From: an uncultured Saprospiraceae bacterium
GTDB taxonomy: Bacteria > Bacteroidota > Bacteroidia > Chitinophagales > Saprospiraceae
Direction of reading: 5' to 3'
Length of the DNA stretch: 64,000 bases
Assembly: GCA_938007965.1 (NCBI GenBank)
Contig: CALLMH010000040.1
Location: 18,532 to 82,531, forward strand
Within the stretch, counting starts at the first letter, position 1. Each line of letters starts with the position of its first letter. Below, one piece after another: positions 23,875 through 33,237 of this stretch. A program made the position numbers and the translations under genes. The notes under the pieces are model-generated. The model saw only the letters and a program-made list of their open reading frames with translations, was not told where the DNA came from and did no database searches.

Positions 23875-25215
23875 TTAGTCACATCCCAAATCAAGAATCG
23901 ATTGTGTATCTGCATTTGGAAAACAAGATTCAGATGGTACCGAAGTAGGTTGATATCTTATTAGATTAGGGTCTCTTAATCCTGTTTTGATAAATGCTTT
24001 TAAATGTGATTTTTCTTCGTCAGTTAGTCCGAGAGGCTTAAACTTAATAGACATTTGAGATTCTGGAACATTGAAGTTTTCTCTGACGGCATTATTCTTA
24101 TATTCGATTAGATCATCTAATGTCTTAGCACTTGCACCGTGAAAGAAGAAGTCTGAATCAGCATTGTTATATATTCCAGGAACTTTGAATTTGTATAAAT
24201 CTTCTTCGAGTTGGGTGAATGCAGCTCTACCTTCATTCCTGAAATCATTAGGATCTGTAGAGTATGAAGGTTGCTGGTACATATCATTGACACCAAGTGC
24301 ATGAAATTCTGGTGAGCCTAGATTTTCGTTATAGTGACAGGTAGAACAATTGGCTTTTCCAAAAAAGAGAATAGCACCTCTTTTTTCCTTGTAATCTAAC
24401 GCATCAAGGTTTCCTTTCAACCAATTTTGGAAAGGGGCTCTATTCGATATTATTGTTCTTATATACGCAGAAAATGCGAATGATGCTGTCTCTGTAGTAT
24501 ACCTCTCTTCCTCTGGTACATCAGCAAAAGCTTCATCAAACAACTCAATGTAGCCGTTTTCTTCTAGTACAGGTTTACTTATTTCTATCCTGTGTACATG
24601 TAATCCTTCGAGGTTTTGGGTTTCGATTCCTTCGTGACCTAGTTTATTGAGCATCGCAACTTCATCTTGATCCCATAAGTGTTCAGTTCCTTCATTTACA
24701 CCTGTAGATCCGAATTGTCCGTTCCAAAATGTATTGGTGACATATGCCACATTTACAAGACTAAGTGCTCGTGCATCTTGTACATCGAGCTCATCTTCTT
24801 CGTATTCGTTGTTCATGAGTCTATTCTCACCATTTATACCGAATCCGACACCGCCATCAGCTATACCTTGAAATGTTCCAGGCTTAAAGCCAGCTTCGGG
24901 AATGTGGCATGATGCACATGAGTAAGTACCTAATCCTGAAGGCTTCATAGGATTCGTAGCAAGTCCCGTATCATAAAACATAAACTTCCCAAGATTGACC
25001 TTTGCTTCTGTTAGAGGGTTGGTTGGATCTTGAGGGATTTGATCTAGATCATTTTCTGAAGGAAGTACGTAAAAATCAAGTTGACCATTCGGGGCAGAAG
25101 CGGATACTAAATTCCTTAGTTGAGTGTCTAACTCTATGAGCGTAGGCATTCTATCCTTAGTACACGAAAAAACGGAAACAACTATTATAGTAAAAACGAG
25201 ACTGATCTTTCTCAT
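23875..25215 (-). CDS. Di-heme cytochrome c peroxidase family lipoprotein (MauG/CcpA-like)
   Basis: Exported c-type di-heme protein of the CcpA/MauG superfamily that reduces peroxide or oxidises a protein or metal partner. Starting at the ATG at 25215, the signal ends in lipobox VFSC (Cys18). Heme motifs are CASCH at 100-104 and CSTCH at 290-294. Between them are the family region ARALSLVNVAYVTNTFWNGQ and a likely distal Met or Glu site. At 446 residues it is somewhat longer than classical CcpA (about 330). The ccm genes at 1.5-5.2 kb belong to the system that would attach its hemes. Confidence 0.9.
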   Translation of the reverse strand: MRKISLVFTIIVVSVFSCTKDRMPTLIELDTQLRNLVSASAPNGQLDFYVLPSENDLDQIPQDPTNPLTEAKVNLGKFMFYDTGLATNPMKPSGLGTYSCASCHIPEAGFKPGTFQGIADGGVGFGINGENRLMNNEYEEDELDVQDARALSLVNVAYVTNTFWNGQFGSTGVNEGTEHLWDQDEVAMLNKLGHEGIETQNLEGLHVHRIEISKPVLEENGYIELFDEAFADVPEEERYTTETASFAFSAYIRTIISNRAPFQNWLKGNLDALDYKEKRGAILFFGKANCSTCHYNENLGSPEFHALGVNDMYQQPSYSTDPNDFRNEGRAAFTQLEEDLYKFKVPGIYNNADSDFFFHGASAKTLDDLIEYKNNAVRENFNVPESQMSIKFKPLGLTDEEKSHLKAFIKTGLRDPNLIRYQPTSVPSESCFPNADTQSILDLGCD

Positions 25216-25256
25216 TGTTTTATTTTTATCCTTTATAAATATGTTCACGGGGAGTG

Positions 25257-25264
25257 CAAATATA
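25257..25264 (-). promoter_or_regulatory. -7 box of the di-heme peroxidase gene
   Basis: TATATTTG on the minus strand is a perfect match, 42 bp before the ATG at 25215. Apart from this box and the pdhB box, the 368-bp divergent gap 25216-25583 is AT-rich and holds nothing else I can name. Confidence 0.55.
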
Positions 25265-25483
25265 TAATCTATTCTTGTAATTTATTGTTCATTTGCAATT
25301 TATTTTATTTTTGGTTTTATTTGATAATTAATATAACTAATTTGTTTATAGTGTTTAATGTATTGCATTTTAGTATTATATGTAGGGTTGACAATTTGTT
25401 AACTTTTACCAGCTAATCAACACTCCTTTTTTCCGTCGATCTAAAGAAATACTTACAATTATTCATTATCTACTATATTATTA

Positions 25484-25491
25484 TATTTTTG
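25484..25491 (+). promoter_or_regulatory. -7 box of pdhB
   Basis: TATTTTTG matches TAnnTTTG and would give an untranslated leader of roughly 85 bases before the ATG at 25584. Confidence 0.45.
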
Positions 25492-25583
25492 CAGACCGTA
25501 ACTAAACGAAGCTATAATTGATATGTTGTAGTGGACAAGCTTAAGTTCATTTTTAGATAACTATAGAAAGAAAAATATAACAA

Positions 25584-26564
25584 ATGTCAAGAATACTAAA
25601 TCTTAGAGATGCTCTAAATGAGGGTATGAAAGAAGAGATGAGAAGAGATGAGTCAGTCTTTCTTATGGGAGAAGAAGTAGCAGAGTACAATGGTGCCTAC
25701 AAGGTAAGTAAAGGGATGTTGGACGAGTTCGGTCCTAAGCGAGTGATTGATACACCTATTGCTGAGCTAGGTTTTGCAGGTATAGGAGTGGGAGCTGCCA
25801 TGAATGGTCTGAGACCGATAGTAGAATTTATGACTTGGAATTTTGCTGTACTAGCATTCGATCAGATCGTAAATAATGCAGCAAAGACCCTATCACAGTC
25901 CGCTGGAGAGTTTGGTTGCCCGATCGTATTTAGAGGACCGTCAGGTGCTGCGGGTCAGTTAGCACAGCAGCATTCGCAGACATTCGAATCATGGATGGCT
26001 AACGTGCCAGGTCTTAAGGTGATATCGTGTATCGATCCAAAAGACACAAAAGGATTATTGAAATCAGCTATCCGGGATGATGATCCGATTTGTTTTATGG
26101 AATCTGAGCAGTTCTACGGCTACAAAGGTGAAGTTCCAGAAGAAGAATACTTGACGCCAATCGGTAAAGCTGCAATCAGAAGAGAGGGTACAGATGTCAC
26201 AATCGTATCTTACAATAAGATGATTCTCGTCGCAATGGATGCTGCCGAACAACTCCAAAAAGAAGGAATATCCGCTGAGGTAATCGATCTTAGGACGATA
26301 AGACCTCTAGATCATGAGGCGATCGTCGAATCCGTAAAAAAGACTAATCGATTGGTCGTAGTTGATGAATCATGGCCATACGGTGGTGTCTCATCTGAGA
26401 TTGCATACGAAATCCAAAAATATGCTTTCGATTATCTCGATGCACCTGTCACTAGAGTGAATTCTGCGGATGTATCACTGGGTTATGCACCTACTTTTGT
26501 AGAAGAGTATCTTCCAAATCCAACAAAAGTGATCAGAGCTGTAAAAGCAGTTATGTATAGATAA
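25584..26564 (+). CDS. pdhB: Pyruvate dehydrogenase E1 component, beta subunit
   Basis: Half of the thiamine-diphosphate E1 of the pyruvate (or a branched 2-oxo acid) dehydrogenase complex. The 326 residues are full length for E1-beta and show FLMGEEVAEYNGAYKVSKGM (ThDP-activating Glu), DTPIAELGFAGIGVGAAMNG, FRGPSGAAGQLAQQHSQ (active-site His) and the C-terminal transketolase domain with DLRTIRPLD and VVVDESWPYGGVSSEI. The motif pattern is closest to pyruvate-type E1-beta. The alpha subunit gene is not adjacent, a separation often seen in this phylum. It is monocistronic, with a strong terminator 34 bp after the stop. Confidence 0.9.
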   Translation: MSRILNLRDALNEGMKEEMRRDESVFLMGEEVAEYNGAYKVSKGMLDEFGPKRVIDTPIAELGFAGIGVGAAMNGLRPIVEFMTWNFAVLAFDQIVNNAAKTLSQSAGEFGCPIVFRGPSGAAGQLAQQHSQTFESWMANVPGLKVISCIDPKDTKGLLKSAIRDDDPICFMESEQFYGYKGEVPEEEYLTPIGKAAIRREGTDVTIVSYNKMILVAMDAAEQLQKEGISAEVIDLRTIRPLDHEAIVESVKKTNRLVVVDESWPYGGVSSEIAYEIQKYAFDYLDAPVTRVNSADVSLGYAPTFVEEYLPNPTKVIRAVKAVMYR

Positions 26565-26597
26565 AATAGTGCTCGCACTACCAATAATATGAATTAT

Positions 26598-26637
26598 AAA
26601 ATAGCACGTCTTCAACTGTAGACGTGCTATTTTTTTG
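26598..26637 (+). terminator. Rho-independent terminator after pdhB
   Basis: The stem AAAATAGCACGTCT with its complement closes loop TCAACTGT and is followed by an uninterrupted T run. Confidence 0.9.
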
Positions 26638-26797
26638 TGTCAAAACAGAAGTGAGAGCCTAACGGCGAGCGAAACTAATTTCCTTGAAAATATTGCATCA
26701 TTTTACGATTTGATCATTAAAAAAGCAATCTTTTTCAGAAGTAAGGCTGTCATAGTCTAGTGAATAAATGGATATTCTTTATTACGGCATATACCAC

Positions 26798-27565
26798 CTA
26801 TTCTTCACCCTCACCATAAACATATTCATACTTTCCCATGAGGTAGATTATATCTCTATTTTCATCCGCTCGATACGAACTTCTTTTGTGATTCCATAGT
26901 AGCCCTTGGTAATTAGTATACTCATCATTTGTAATCAAATTATAGGTAGGAGGATGATGAACCAGACAAGCGACGACTCTGTATGTGCTTGGATTGAAAT
27001 AATACCACCAGGTGTCTTTTGAGGTGCCAGAAGTATATTTCACTTTTATATGCTCCACGATCTGCCCATCGAATAATGTATCGATACCTTCGTAAGTAGC
27101 GTGCGCGCCCTCATCTAGTAACTTCCATGGCATATTCAACACATAATAAGCCGAATTGAAATTATTGAATGATGAAGCATCAGGAGAATTGGGAACAGAA
27201 TTTTCGGTTTTGTAAGCTTTTGTCCCATCAAATATCACTTCATAATTTATAGAATCATAATAAGAGTAGCTCCCCTTTAGTTCAGCTGATAAAGAATAAT
27301 TATGTTGTTGTTCAATATATTTTCTTACCTCTTTATCTCTGTTGTAGAGTGTTATTTTCTTTTTATAAATCATAGTATCTAATGACTTCCATTGGTCAAA
27401 TCCGCCATGTGCCTGGATTGATTTATTGATCAGATCGGTAGCCTTATTTGTTTCAGTGGACTTACAAGAATAGACTGACATTAGAATTATAAAACCGCAA
27501 AACTTAATAAACACTGACTTAAGTCTGTTATCAGCTATTCTACTTGGGTCTAATCTGCGTTTCAT
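26798..27565 (-). CDS. DUF6503-like lipoprotein of unknown function
   Basis: A secreted protein of unknown function. From the ATG at 27565 the N-terminus has a long basic stretch, then a hydrophobic segment ending in lipobox VYSC. The segment LINKSIQAHGGFDQWKSLDTM is typical of Bacteroidota proteins grouped as DUF6503, which resemble the LolA-like beta sheet of lipoprotein carriers. The remaining 200 residues are aromatic-rich beta strands ending in an acidic GEGEE. An earlier start at 27628 is possible but would place the hydrophobic segment near residue 50. It is divergent from the M20 peptidase gene. Confidence 0.6.
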   Translation of the reverse strand: MKRRLDPSRIADNRLKSVFIKFCGFIILMSVYSCKSTETNKATDLINKSIQAHGGFDQWKSLDTMIYKKKITLYNRDKEVRKYIEQQHNYSLSAELKGSYSYYDSINYEVIFDGTKAYKTENSVPNSPDASSFNNFNSAYYVLNMPWKLLDEGAHATYEGIDTLFDGQIVEHIKVKYTSGTSKDTWWYYFNPSTYRVVACLVHHPPTYNLITNDEYTNYQGLLWNHKRSSYRADENRDIIYLMGKYEYVYGEGEE

Positions 27566-27732
27566 CAAAGTCAAAAAATAAATTCCTTTATCAATAAATC
27601 CAATATATGCTTGTTTAATACCATTCATAATACTAATTATTTATCCTTACTCATAATTCCAAATAGATATTAAGAGAGATCATCTTTGATTATCCTATAT
27701 TTACACTCGTAAAATTGAAATAAATATTGACT

Positions 27733-29130
27733 ATGCAAAATACACAACAATATATCTCTGATAACAAAGACAGATTCTTAGCGGAACTTATTGATCTACT
27801 GAAGATACCATCGGTGTCGGCTGACCCCGCTTATACAGAAGATGTAGCTAATACAGCCGCATTTGTCAAGGCTAGTTTGGAATCTGCGGGATGCGATTTG
27901 GTCGAGATCCACGAGACTGATGGACATCCAATCGTATATGGAGAGAAGATGAAAGATCCTTCGCTCCCGACGGTATTGGTCTACGGTCATTATGATGTTC
28001 AACCAGCGGATCCTATCGAATTGTGGGATTCACCACCATTTGAGCCAGTGATTAAAAAGACGGATATTCATCCTGATGGTGCCATATTCGCCAGAGGCTC
28101 TTGTGATGATAAAGGGCAGATGTACATGCATGTGAAAGCTTTCGAGGCGATGAATGCTTCAGATGAAGTGCCTTGTAATGTCAAATTCATGATCGAAGGA
28201 GAGGAAGAAGTCGGATCAGTGAATCTTGGCAAGTTCTGTGAAGATAATGTAGAGAAGCTGTCATGTGACGTAGTATTGATATCAGATACGTCTGTCATAG
28301 CCAATGATACACCGTCGGTTACTGTAGGATTAAGAGGTCTGAGCTATGTAGAGGTAGAAGTAACGGGACCCAACAAAGATCTCCACTCAGGTGTATACGG
28401 GGGCGCAGTCGGTAACCCTATCAATATTCTGTGCGAGATGATCGCTTCTCTGAAAGATGAAAACAACCATATCTCTATTCCAGGCTTTTATGATAACGTC
28501 GAAGTAGTGTCTGCCGAAGAGAGGGAGGAAATGAATAAGGCTCCGTTTAGCCTTGAGGAGTATAAAAAAGGACTGAAAATAGATGCAGTGCATGGTGAGA
28601 AAGGCTATACAGTGCTAGAACAGACATCGATCAGGCCAACACTCGATGTAAATGGAATATGGGGCGGATACATAGGAGAAGGAGCTAAGACGGTCCTTCC
28701 TTCACAGGCATTCGCTAAGATATCTATGAGATTGGTACCGAATCAGACGCCTGATAAGATTACAGAATTGTTCAAATCACACTTCGAGTCTATAGCTCCA
28801 GCTAGTGTAAAGGTGAAAGTAACACCACATCATGGAGGCCATGCAGCTGTGACTCCTACCAATACTGACGAATATAAAGCTGCTTCAATGGCTATGGAAC
28901 AGACGTACGGTAAGAAGCCAATCCCGCAGAGAGGCGGAGGTAGTATCCCTATCGTATCTCTATTCGAAAAAGTGCTTGGGACGAAGACAGTCCTAATGGG
29001 TTTTGGACTTAATTCTGATGATATCCATTCTCCTAATGAGCATTATGGATTATTTAACTTTTATAAAGGTATAGAGACTATTCCTTACTACTTCCACTAT
29101 TATACGGCATTAAAGCAAAAACAATCTTAA
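27733..29130 (+). CDS. M20-family metallodipeptidase (carnosinase/CNDP-like)
   Basis: Di-zinc exopeptidase that probably cleaves dipeptides in the cytosol. Metal ligands appear in order: His in YGHYDVQP (near residue 88), bridging Asp in GSCDDKGQ, catalytic Glu-Glu in EGEEEVGS, Asp in VISDTS and His in DIHSPNEH near the C-terminus. The lid domain carries the His of DLHSGVYGGAVGNP. The 465-residue length matches the CNDP/DUG1-like group of M20. There is no signal peptide. The ATG at 27733 is chosen over a TTG two codons earlier. A near-consensus -7 box (TATATTTA) lies about 30 bp upstream. Confidence 0.88.
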   Translation: MQNTQQYISDNKDRFLAELIDLLKIPSVSADPAYTEDVANTAAFVKASLESAGCDLVEIHETDGHPIVYGEKMKDPSLPTVLVYGHYDVQPADPIELWDSPPFEPVIKKTDIHPDGAIFARGSCDDKGQMYMHVKAFEAMNASDEVPCNVKFMIEGEEEVGSVNLGKFCEDNVEKLSCDVVLISDTSVIANDTPSVTVGLRGLSYVEVEVTGPNKDLHSGVYGGAVGNPINILCEMIASLKDENNHISIPGFYDNVEVVSAEEREEMNKAPFSLEEYKKGLKIDAVHGEKGYTVLEQTSIRPTLDVNGIWGGYIGEGAKTVLPSQAFAKISMRLVPNQTPDKITELFKSHFESIAPASVKVKVTPHHGGHAAVTPTNTDEYKAASMAMEQTYGKKPIPQRGGGSIPIVSLFEKVLGTKTVLMGFGLNSDDIHSPNEHYGLFNFYKGIETIPYYFHYYTALKQKQS

Positions 29131-29133
29131 TAT

Positions 29134-29141
29134 TATATTTG
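29134..29141 (+). promoter_or_regulatory. -7 box upstream of the FKBP gene, long leader
   Basis: TATATTTG is a perfect match only a few bases after the M20 stop. The next start codon on this strand is 243 bp away, so it predicts a leader of about 240 bases for the FKBP-trmD transcript. Confidence 0.45.
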
Positions 29142-29383
29142 CAAGCGTTCTTGGTTAGGAACAAAATGTAATACTCGTCAGTTAATAAGGATGGATTTGA
29201 AATAAGACTCAAATATAAAAGTCATTAATAATAAATATACAATGGTTCGTAACTGGACTAAGCTGGAATGACTACAGAAACGAAAAAAATGATTTTTAAG
29301 TGTCTATGGTATAAGCACTAAAAATATCAGTAAATAATAACAAATTAGATCATTGATCTTTATAAAAATAAAAATTTAAATAA

Positions 29384-30055
29384 ATGAAATACACAAAAAT
29401 AACAGCGGTACTGATAGCATTATTCCTATCAGTAAGTTCTATGTCTATCGCACAAGATATATCTAATAAAATAGATTCAGTTTCGTATTCTGTAGGGATA
29501 TTATTCGCTAAAAATGTAAAACAACAAGGCGTAAAAGAGCTTAATTCCAAAGTAGTCGCTAAAGCAATAGAAGATTACATGAATGGTACTGCACAAGCAA
29601 TAGCGGAAGAAGAATGTGAGAAATTGTATATGGATTATATGAAAGGAATCCAACTAAGAAAAGCGAATGGTGCAAAAATTGCTGGTCAAGATTATCTAGC
29701 TGAAAATAAAAAGAAACTTGGAGTGATGGTCACTGAGACTGGTCTGCAGTATGAGATTCTATCAGAGGGTAGTGGTGCTAAGCCAACGAAATCTGACAAG
29801 GTAAGAGTGCACTATCACGGTACTAATATCGACGGTACTGTCTTCGATAGTTCTGTTGAGAGAGGTGAGCCGATATCATTTGCCGTCACGGGAGTAATCC
29901 GAGGCTGGACAGAAGCACTTCAGATGATGAGAGTAGGGGATAAGTGGAGATTGACGATTCCTTCAGAGCTCGCCTATGGAGCAAGAGGTGCAGGTGCGAA
30001 AATCGCTCCTCACGCAGTATTAATTTTTGATGTTGAATTACTTGGGATAGAATAA
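29384..30055 (+). CDS. FKBP-type peptidyl-prolyl isomerase (FkpA/Mip-like), exported
   Basis: Periplasmic or surface folding catalyst. Residues 1-23 form a signal peptide ending SMSIAQ. A helical dimerisation domain (about 25-105) follows, with YSVGILFAKNVKQQG as in Mip/FkpA. The C-terminal FKBP domain (115-223) shows VRVHYHGTNIDGTVFDSS, VIRGWTEALQMMRVGDKW and PSELAYGARGAG, which form the proline-binding pocket. The 223-residue length is normal. trmD begins 1 bp after the stop, so this is a two-gene operon mixing protein folding and tRNA modification. Confidence 0.9.
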   Translation: MKYTKITAVLIALFLSVSSMSIAQDISNKIDSVSYSVGILFAKNVKQQGVKELNSKVVAKAIEDYMNGTAQAIAEEECEKLYMDYMKGIQLRKANGAKIAGQDYLAENKKKLGVMVTETGLQYEILSEGSGAKPTKSDKVRVHYHGTNIDGTVFDSSVERGEPISFAVTGVIRGWTEALQMMRVGDKWRLTIPSELAYGARGAGAKIAPHAVLIFDVELLGIE

Positions 30056-30056
30056 T

Positions 30057-30740
30057 ATGCGCATAGATATCATAGCGGTTATTCCAGAATTATTAGAGGG
30101 ACCATTCAGTCATAGCATTCTCAAGCGGGCGAAAGAAAAAGGACTATTCGAAGTTGTCGTTCATGATCTGAGGAAGTATGGAATCGGTAAGCATAATAAA
30201 ATCGACGACTATCAATTTGGTGGTGGTGCGGGCATGGTCATGATGATCGAGCCTATAGAGACATGTATCAATGAGCTAAAGTCAGAACGCGCCTACGACG
30301 AAATAATTTATATGACACCCGATGGGCTGACTTATGATCAAGGAGTAGCAAACGAACTCTCTCTAAAGGAAAATATAATCATCCTATGTGGACACTATAA
30401 AGGAGTGGACGAACGAGTAAGAGAACACTTTGTCACCAGAGAAATATCCATAGGTGATTTTGTGCTTTCAGGTGGAGAACTGGCTGCAGCATTGATCGTA
30501 GATTCGATCGGTAGATTGCTACCTGGAGTGCTGGGTGATGAGAGTTCTGCGTTATTGGATTCATTTCAAGATGATATGTTGGCTCCACCGATATATACGC
30601 GACCCTCAGAGTATAACGGTTGGGAAGTGCCTCCGATATTATTATCTGGAAATGATAAGGCGATCGATGACTGGAGAAATGAAGAAGCTTACAAACGTAC
30701 CAAAGATCGCAGACCTGATTTAATCGAAAAGCATGGATAA
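30057..30740 (+). CDS. trmD: tRNA (guanine37-N1)-methyltransferase TrmD
   Basis: Methylates G37 next to the anticodon and so guards the reading frame. It is a SPOUT enzyme with a trefoil knot: N-terminal DIIAVIPELLEGPFSHSIL, YQFGGGAGMVMM (RNA and SAM site), ILCGHYKGVDERVREHFV and the knot ISIGDFVLSGGELAAALIVD. The C-terminal domain holds PIYTRPSEYNGWEVPPILLS. The 227-residue length is standard. In many bacteria trmD sits with rimM, rpsP and rplS; here it follows an FKBP gene with a 1-bp gap. Confidence 0.95.
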   Translation: MRIDIIAVIPELLEGPFSHSILKRAKEKGLFEVVVHDLRKYGIGKHNKIDDYQFGGGAGMVMMIEPIETCINELKSERAYDEIIYMTPDGLTYDQGVANELSLKENIIILCGHYKGVDERVREHFVTREISIGDFVLSGGELAAALIVDSIGRLLPGVLGDESSALLDSFQDDMLAPPIYTRPSEYNGWEVPPILLSGNDKAIDDWRNEEAYKRTKDRRPDLIEKHG

Positions 30741-30860
30741 TATTCAAATCCAAGGAGAATTGAGACAACTTTCCTTATATTTCTTGCACTTGTAATGTCA
30801 TATACATGGTAAGGCAGTTTTGAAAATCAAGCAAATCATCGATTATCCAAAAAAAATAAA

Positions 30861-31868
30861 ATGATAAAGACAGATATACTTATAATTGGCGCTGGGCCAG
30901 TAGGACTTTTTACAGTTTTCGAAGCGGGTTTACTCAAATTGAAGTGCCATCTAATAGATGCACTGCCTCAGCCTGGAGGACAGCTGACTGAGATCTATCC
31001 TAAGAAACCGATATATGATATACCTGGCTATCCGAGTGTACTGGCTGGTGATTTGATTGATAATCTGATGGAACAGATAGCTCCGTTCAAGCCTGGATTC
31101 ACACTTGGCGAGAGAGCGGAGAAGATCGAAAAGTTAGACGATGATACCTTCACACTGACCACTAACAGGGGGACGACGATCAATGCGCCTGTGATAGCTA
31201 TTGCCGGTGGGTTAGGATGCTTCGAGCCGAGGAAACCACCTATATCCAACATCGCAGATTTTGAAGATAATGGAGTGGAGTACATAATCCGAGATCCAGA
31301 ATTATATAGAGATAAGAAGATATTGATAGCTGGAGGAGGGGATTCTGCTTTGGATTGGACGATTCTATTGAGCGATGTAGCGAAAGAAGTGACGCTCGTA
31401 CACAGGAGGACATCATTCCGCGGAGCATTGGACTCTGTAGATAAAGTAATGGAGATGGCAAAGTCAGGAAAAATTAATCTTATCACCGAAGCACAGGTTG
31501 TAGGATTGGGCGGTGAAGGAAAGCTAGACTCTGTTGTGATAAAAGATAAAGATAAAAATGAGAAGCCGGTGGCAGTTGATCATTTTATCCCACTATTTGG
31601 ATTGTCGCCAAAGTTGGGGCCGATAGGAGAGTGGGGGTTGAACATCACGAAGAATGCCATCGAGGTGGATACAAAAGACTACTCTACGAATGTGCCAGGG
31701 ATCTATGCCATTGGAGATATCAATACCTACGAAGGTAAGTTGAAGTTGATTCTGTGTGGTTTTCACGAGGGAACAATCATGGTGCAGTCTGCTTTCAAGC
31801 GTATATATCCCGATGCTAAATTGAGCTTCAAATACACTACCGTAGCAGGAGTAAATGGATTCGAATAA
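30861..31868 (+). CDS. Ferredoxin-NADP reductase, thioredoxin-reductase-like type
   Basis: Flavoprotein moving electrons between NADPH and ferredoxin. It has the thioredoxin-reductase fold with FAD motif LIIGAGPVGLF at residues 6-16, PGGQLTEIYPKK, the NADPH motif LIAGGGDSALDW (near 155) and the FAD-closing motif IYAIGDINTY. It lacks the CxxC redox pair of thioredoxin reductase, which is the mark of YumC-type FNR. At 335 residues it is normal size. A 2Fe-2S ferredoxin gene follows 117 bp downstream and is a likely partner. Confidence 0.88.
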   Translation: MIKTDILIIGAGPVGLFTVFEAGLLKLKCHLIDALPQPGGQLTEIYPKKPIYDIPGYPSVLAGDLIDNLMEQIAPFKPGFTLGERAEKIEKLDDDTFTLTTNRGTTINAPVIAIAGGLGCFEPRKPPISNIADFEDNGVEYIIRDPELYRDKKILIAGGGDSALDWTILLSDVAKEVTLVHRRTSFRGALDSVDKVMEMAKSGKINLITEAQVVGLGGEGKLDSVVIKDKDKNEKPVAVDHFIPLFGLSPKLGPIGEWGLNITKNAIEVDTKDYSTNVPGIYAIGDINTYEGKLKLILCGFHEGTIMVQSAFKRIYPDAKLSFKYTTVAGVNGFE

Positions 31869-31985
31869 CTAAGACTTCGCTGGATATCTGAATAGATTAT
31901 TAAATTGCTGGATTGTAGCATTGATCTTTCAAATCGACGAACGTAGTTATTCAATAAACAAAATTCATCATTCAAAATAGAACCA

Positions 31986-32309
31986 ATGGATGACATTATT
32001 AAAATTACGGTAATAGATCGTGAAAATGAAATACACGAGCTAGAAGCGCCGACAGACATGGCCATGAATCTCATGGAAGTATGCAGATCATATGAACTCC
32101 CAGTAGAAGGTACTTGTGGGGGTATGGCTTTATGTGCTTCGTGTCACTGTTATATATTGAGTGACCACGATCTCAAAGAAGCATCGGATGATGAAGAAGA
32201 TATGCTTGATCAAGCATTCTTTGTTGAAGATAATTCTAGATTAGGCTGTCAGATCCGAATGACGAATGATTTGGAAGGCTTGCAGGTGAAATTAGCTCCT
32301 GTTGATTAA
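31986..32309 (+). CDS. Adrenodoxin-type 2Fe-2S ferredoxin
   Basis: Small soluble electron carrier. Cluster ligands are Cys44, Cys50, Cys53 and Cys88, giving the spacing C-x5-C-x2-C...C of adrenodoxin-like ferredoxins (in EGTCGGMALCASC and LGCQIRM). The acidic loop EASDDEEDMLD between them resembles the partner-docking helix of this group. The 107-residue length is right. It lies after the FNR gene on the same strand. Adrenodoxin-type ferredoxins serve P450s or Fe-S assembly in other bacteria; a link to the P450 at 3.3 kb is inference. Confidence 0.9.
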   Translation: MDDIIKITVIDRENEIHELEAPTDMAMNLMEVCRSYELPVEGTCGGMALCASCHCYILSDHDLKEASDDEEDMLDQAFFVEDNSRLGCQIRMTNDLEGLQVKLAPVD

Positions 32310-32323
32310 ATAGATAATACAGT

Positions 32324-32369
32324 AAGATCATTGAGCGGTTTCTATCGGTGAGATGATCTTTTATCTTTT
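32324..32369 (+). terminator. Likely terminator after the ferredoxin gene
   Basis: Arms AAGATCAT (32324-32331) and ATGATCTT (32353-32360) are followed by TTATCTTTT. The loop is long (21 bases), so confidence is moderate. Confidence 0.5.
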
Positions 32370-32395
32370 GTTATTATAACTTTTTACCATTCTCA

Positions 32396-33127
32396 ATGCT
32401 ACCCAAAGTCAAATATCAATCTATAAATAATATAAGCTACCAAGCTGGCTGGGATTTGCAGACTGATTTGCACAATAGTCTGAAATCTAACAAGCTGGAG
32501 TGGAGACATCTACCAGAAGAAGAGAGAGGAAAAAATACACAGATTCATCACTTACTTTTTTGCCAGCATAATCATGTGTATACATTGGGAAAGAGTGGGT
32601 CACAAGATCATCTGCTCTTGGATGATGCGGGGCTAGATGCTGACCACATAGAATTTTTTAAGATTAATCGGGGAGGGGATATTACATATCATGGACCTGG
32701 TCAGATTACGGGGTACCCGATTTTTGATTTGGATGAGTTCTTTACAGACGTACATAAGTATGTCAGATTATTGGAAGAATGTGTCATCCAGCTATTGGCG
32801 ACCTACAATATAACTGGATACAGAGAAGATGGATTCACAGGAGTATGGATCAAACCGAAAACCGATGGAGCGCCCAAAAGAAAAATATGTGCCATAGGAG
32901 TTCATCTCAGTAGATGGGTCACCATGCACGGTTTTGCATTGAATGTAAATACGGATTTGTCCTATTTCAAAAACATAGTTCCATGCGGCATTGCAGATGA
33001 TGACAAGACTGTGACGTCAATCGATACTGAACTCGGAAAAAAGGTGGATCAAGAAGAAGTAAAGATAAGATTGAAGTCTATTTTTGCGCAAGTTTTTAAT
33101 TTCGAATACGTAGAAACGGAACATTAA
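32396..33127 (+). CDS. lipB: Lipoyl(octanoyl) transferase LipB
   Basis: Transfers octanoyl from acyl carrier protein to lipoyl domains, the first step of lipoate synthesis. Family motifs are HNHVYTLGKSG, the glycine-rich INRGGDITYHGPGQITGYPI (near residue 95-110), the catalytic Lys in KRKICAIGVHLSRWVTMHGF and the catalytic Cys in NIVPCGI. The 243-residue length is usual. Its products would serve the pyruvate dehydrogenase complex whose E1-beta gene is at 25.6 kb. It is apparently monocistronic. Confidence 0.94.
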   Translation: MLPKVKYQSINNISYQAGWDLQTDLHNSLKSNKLEWRHLPEEERGKNTQIHHLLFCQHNHVYTLGKSGSQDHLLLDDAGLDADHIEFFKINRGGDITYHGPGQITGYPIFDLDEFFTDVHKYVRLLEECVIQLLATYNITGYREDGFTGVWIKPKTDGAPKRKICAIGVHLSRWVTMHGFALNVNTDLSYFKNIVPCGIADDDKTVTSIDTELGKKVDQEEVKIRLKSIFAQVFNFEYVETEH

Positions 33128-33237
33128 ACTCTGATGACTAGCCTAGTCCAATAGTCTAAAATCGAAAATCGCAAGAGGGTATGGATTAATGCAAATATAA
33201 GCACCTGTTCTTAAAATCTAACAGTCTAAAAAAAACT

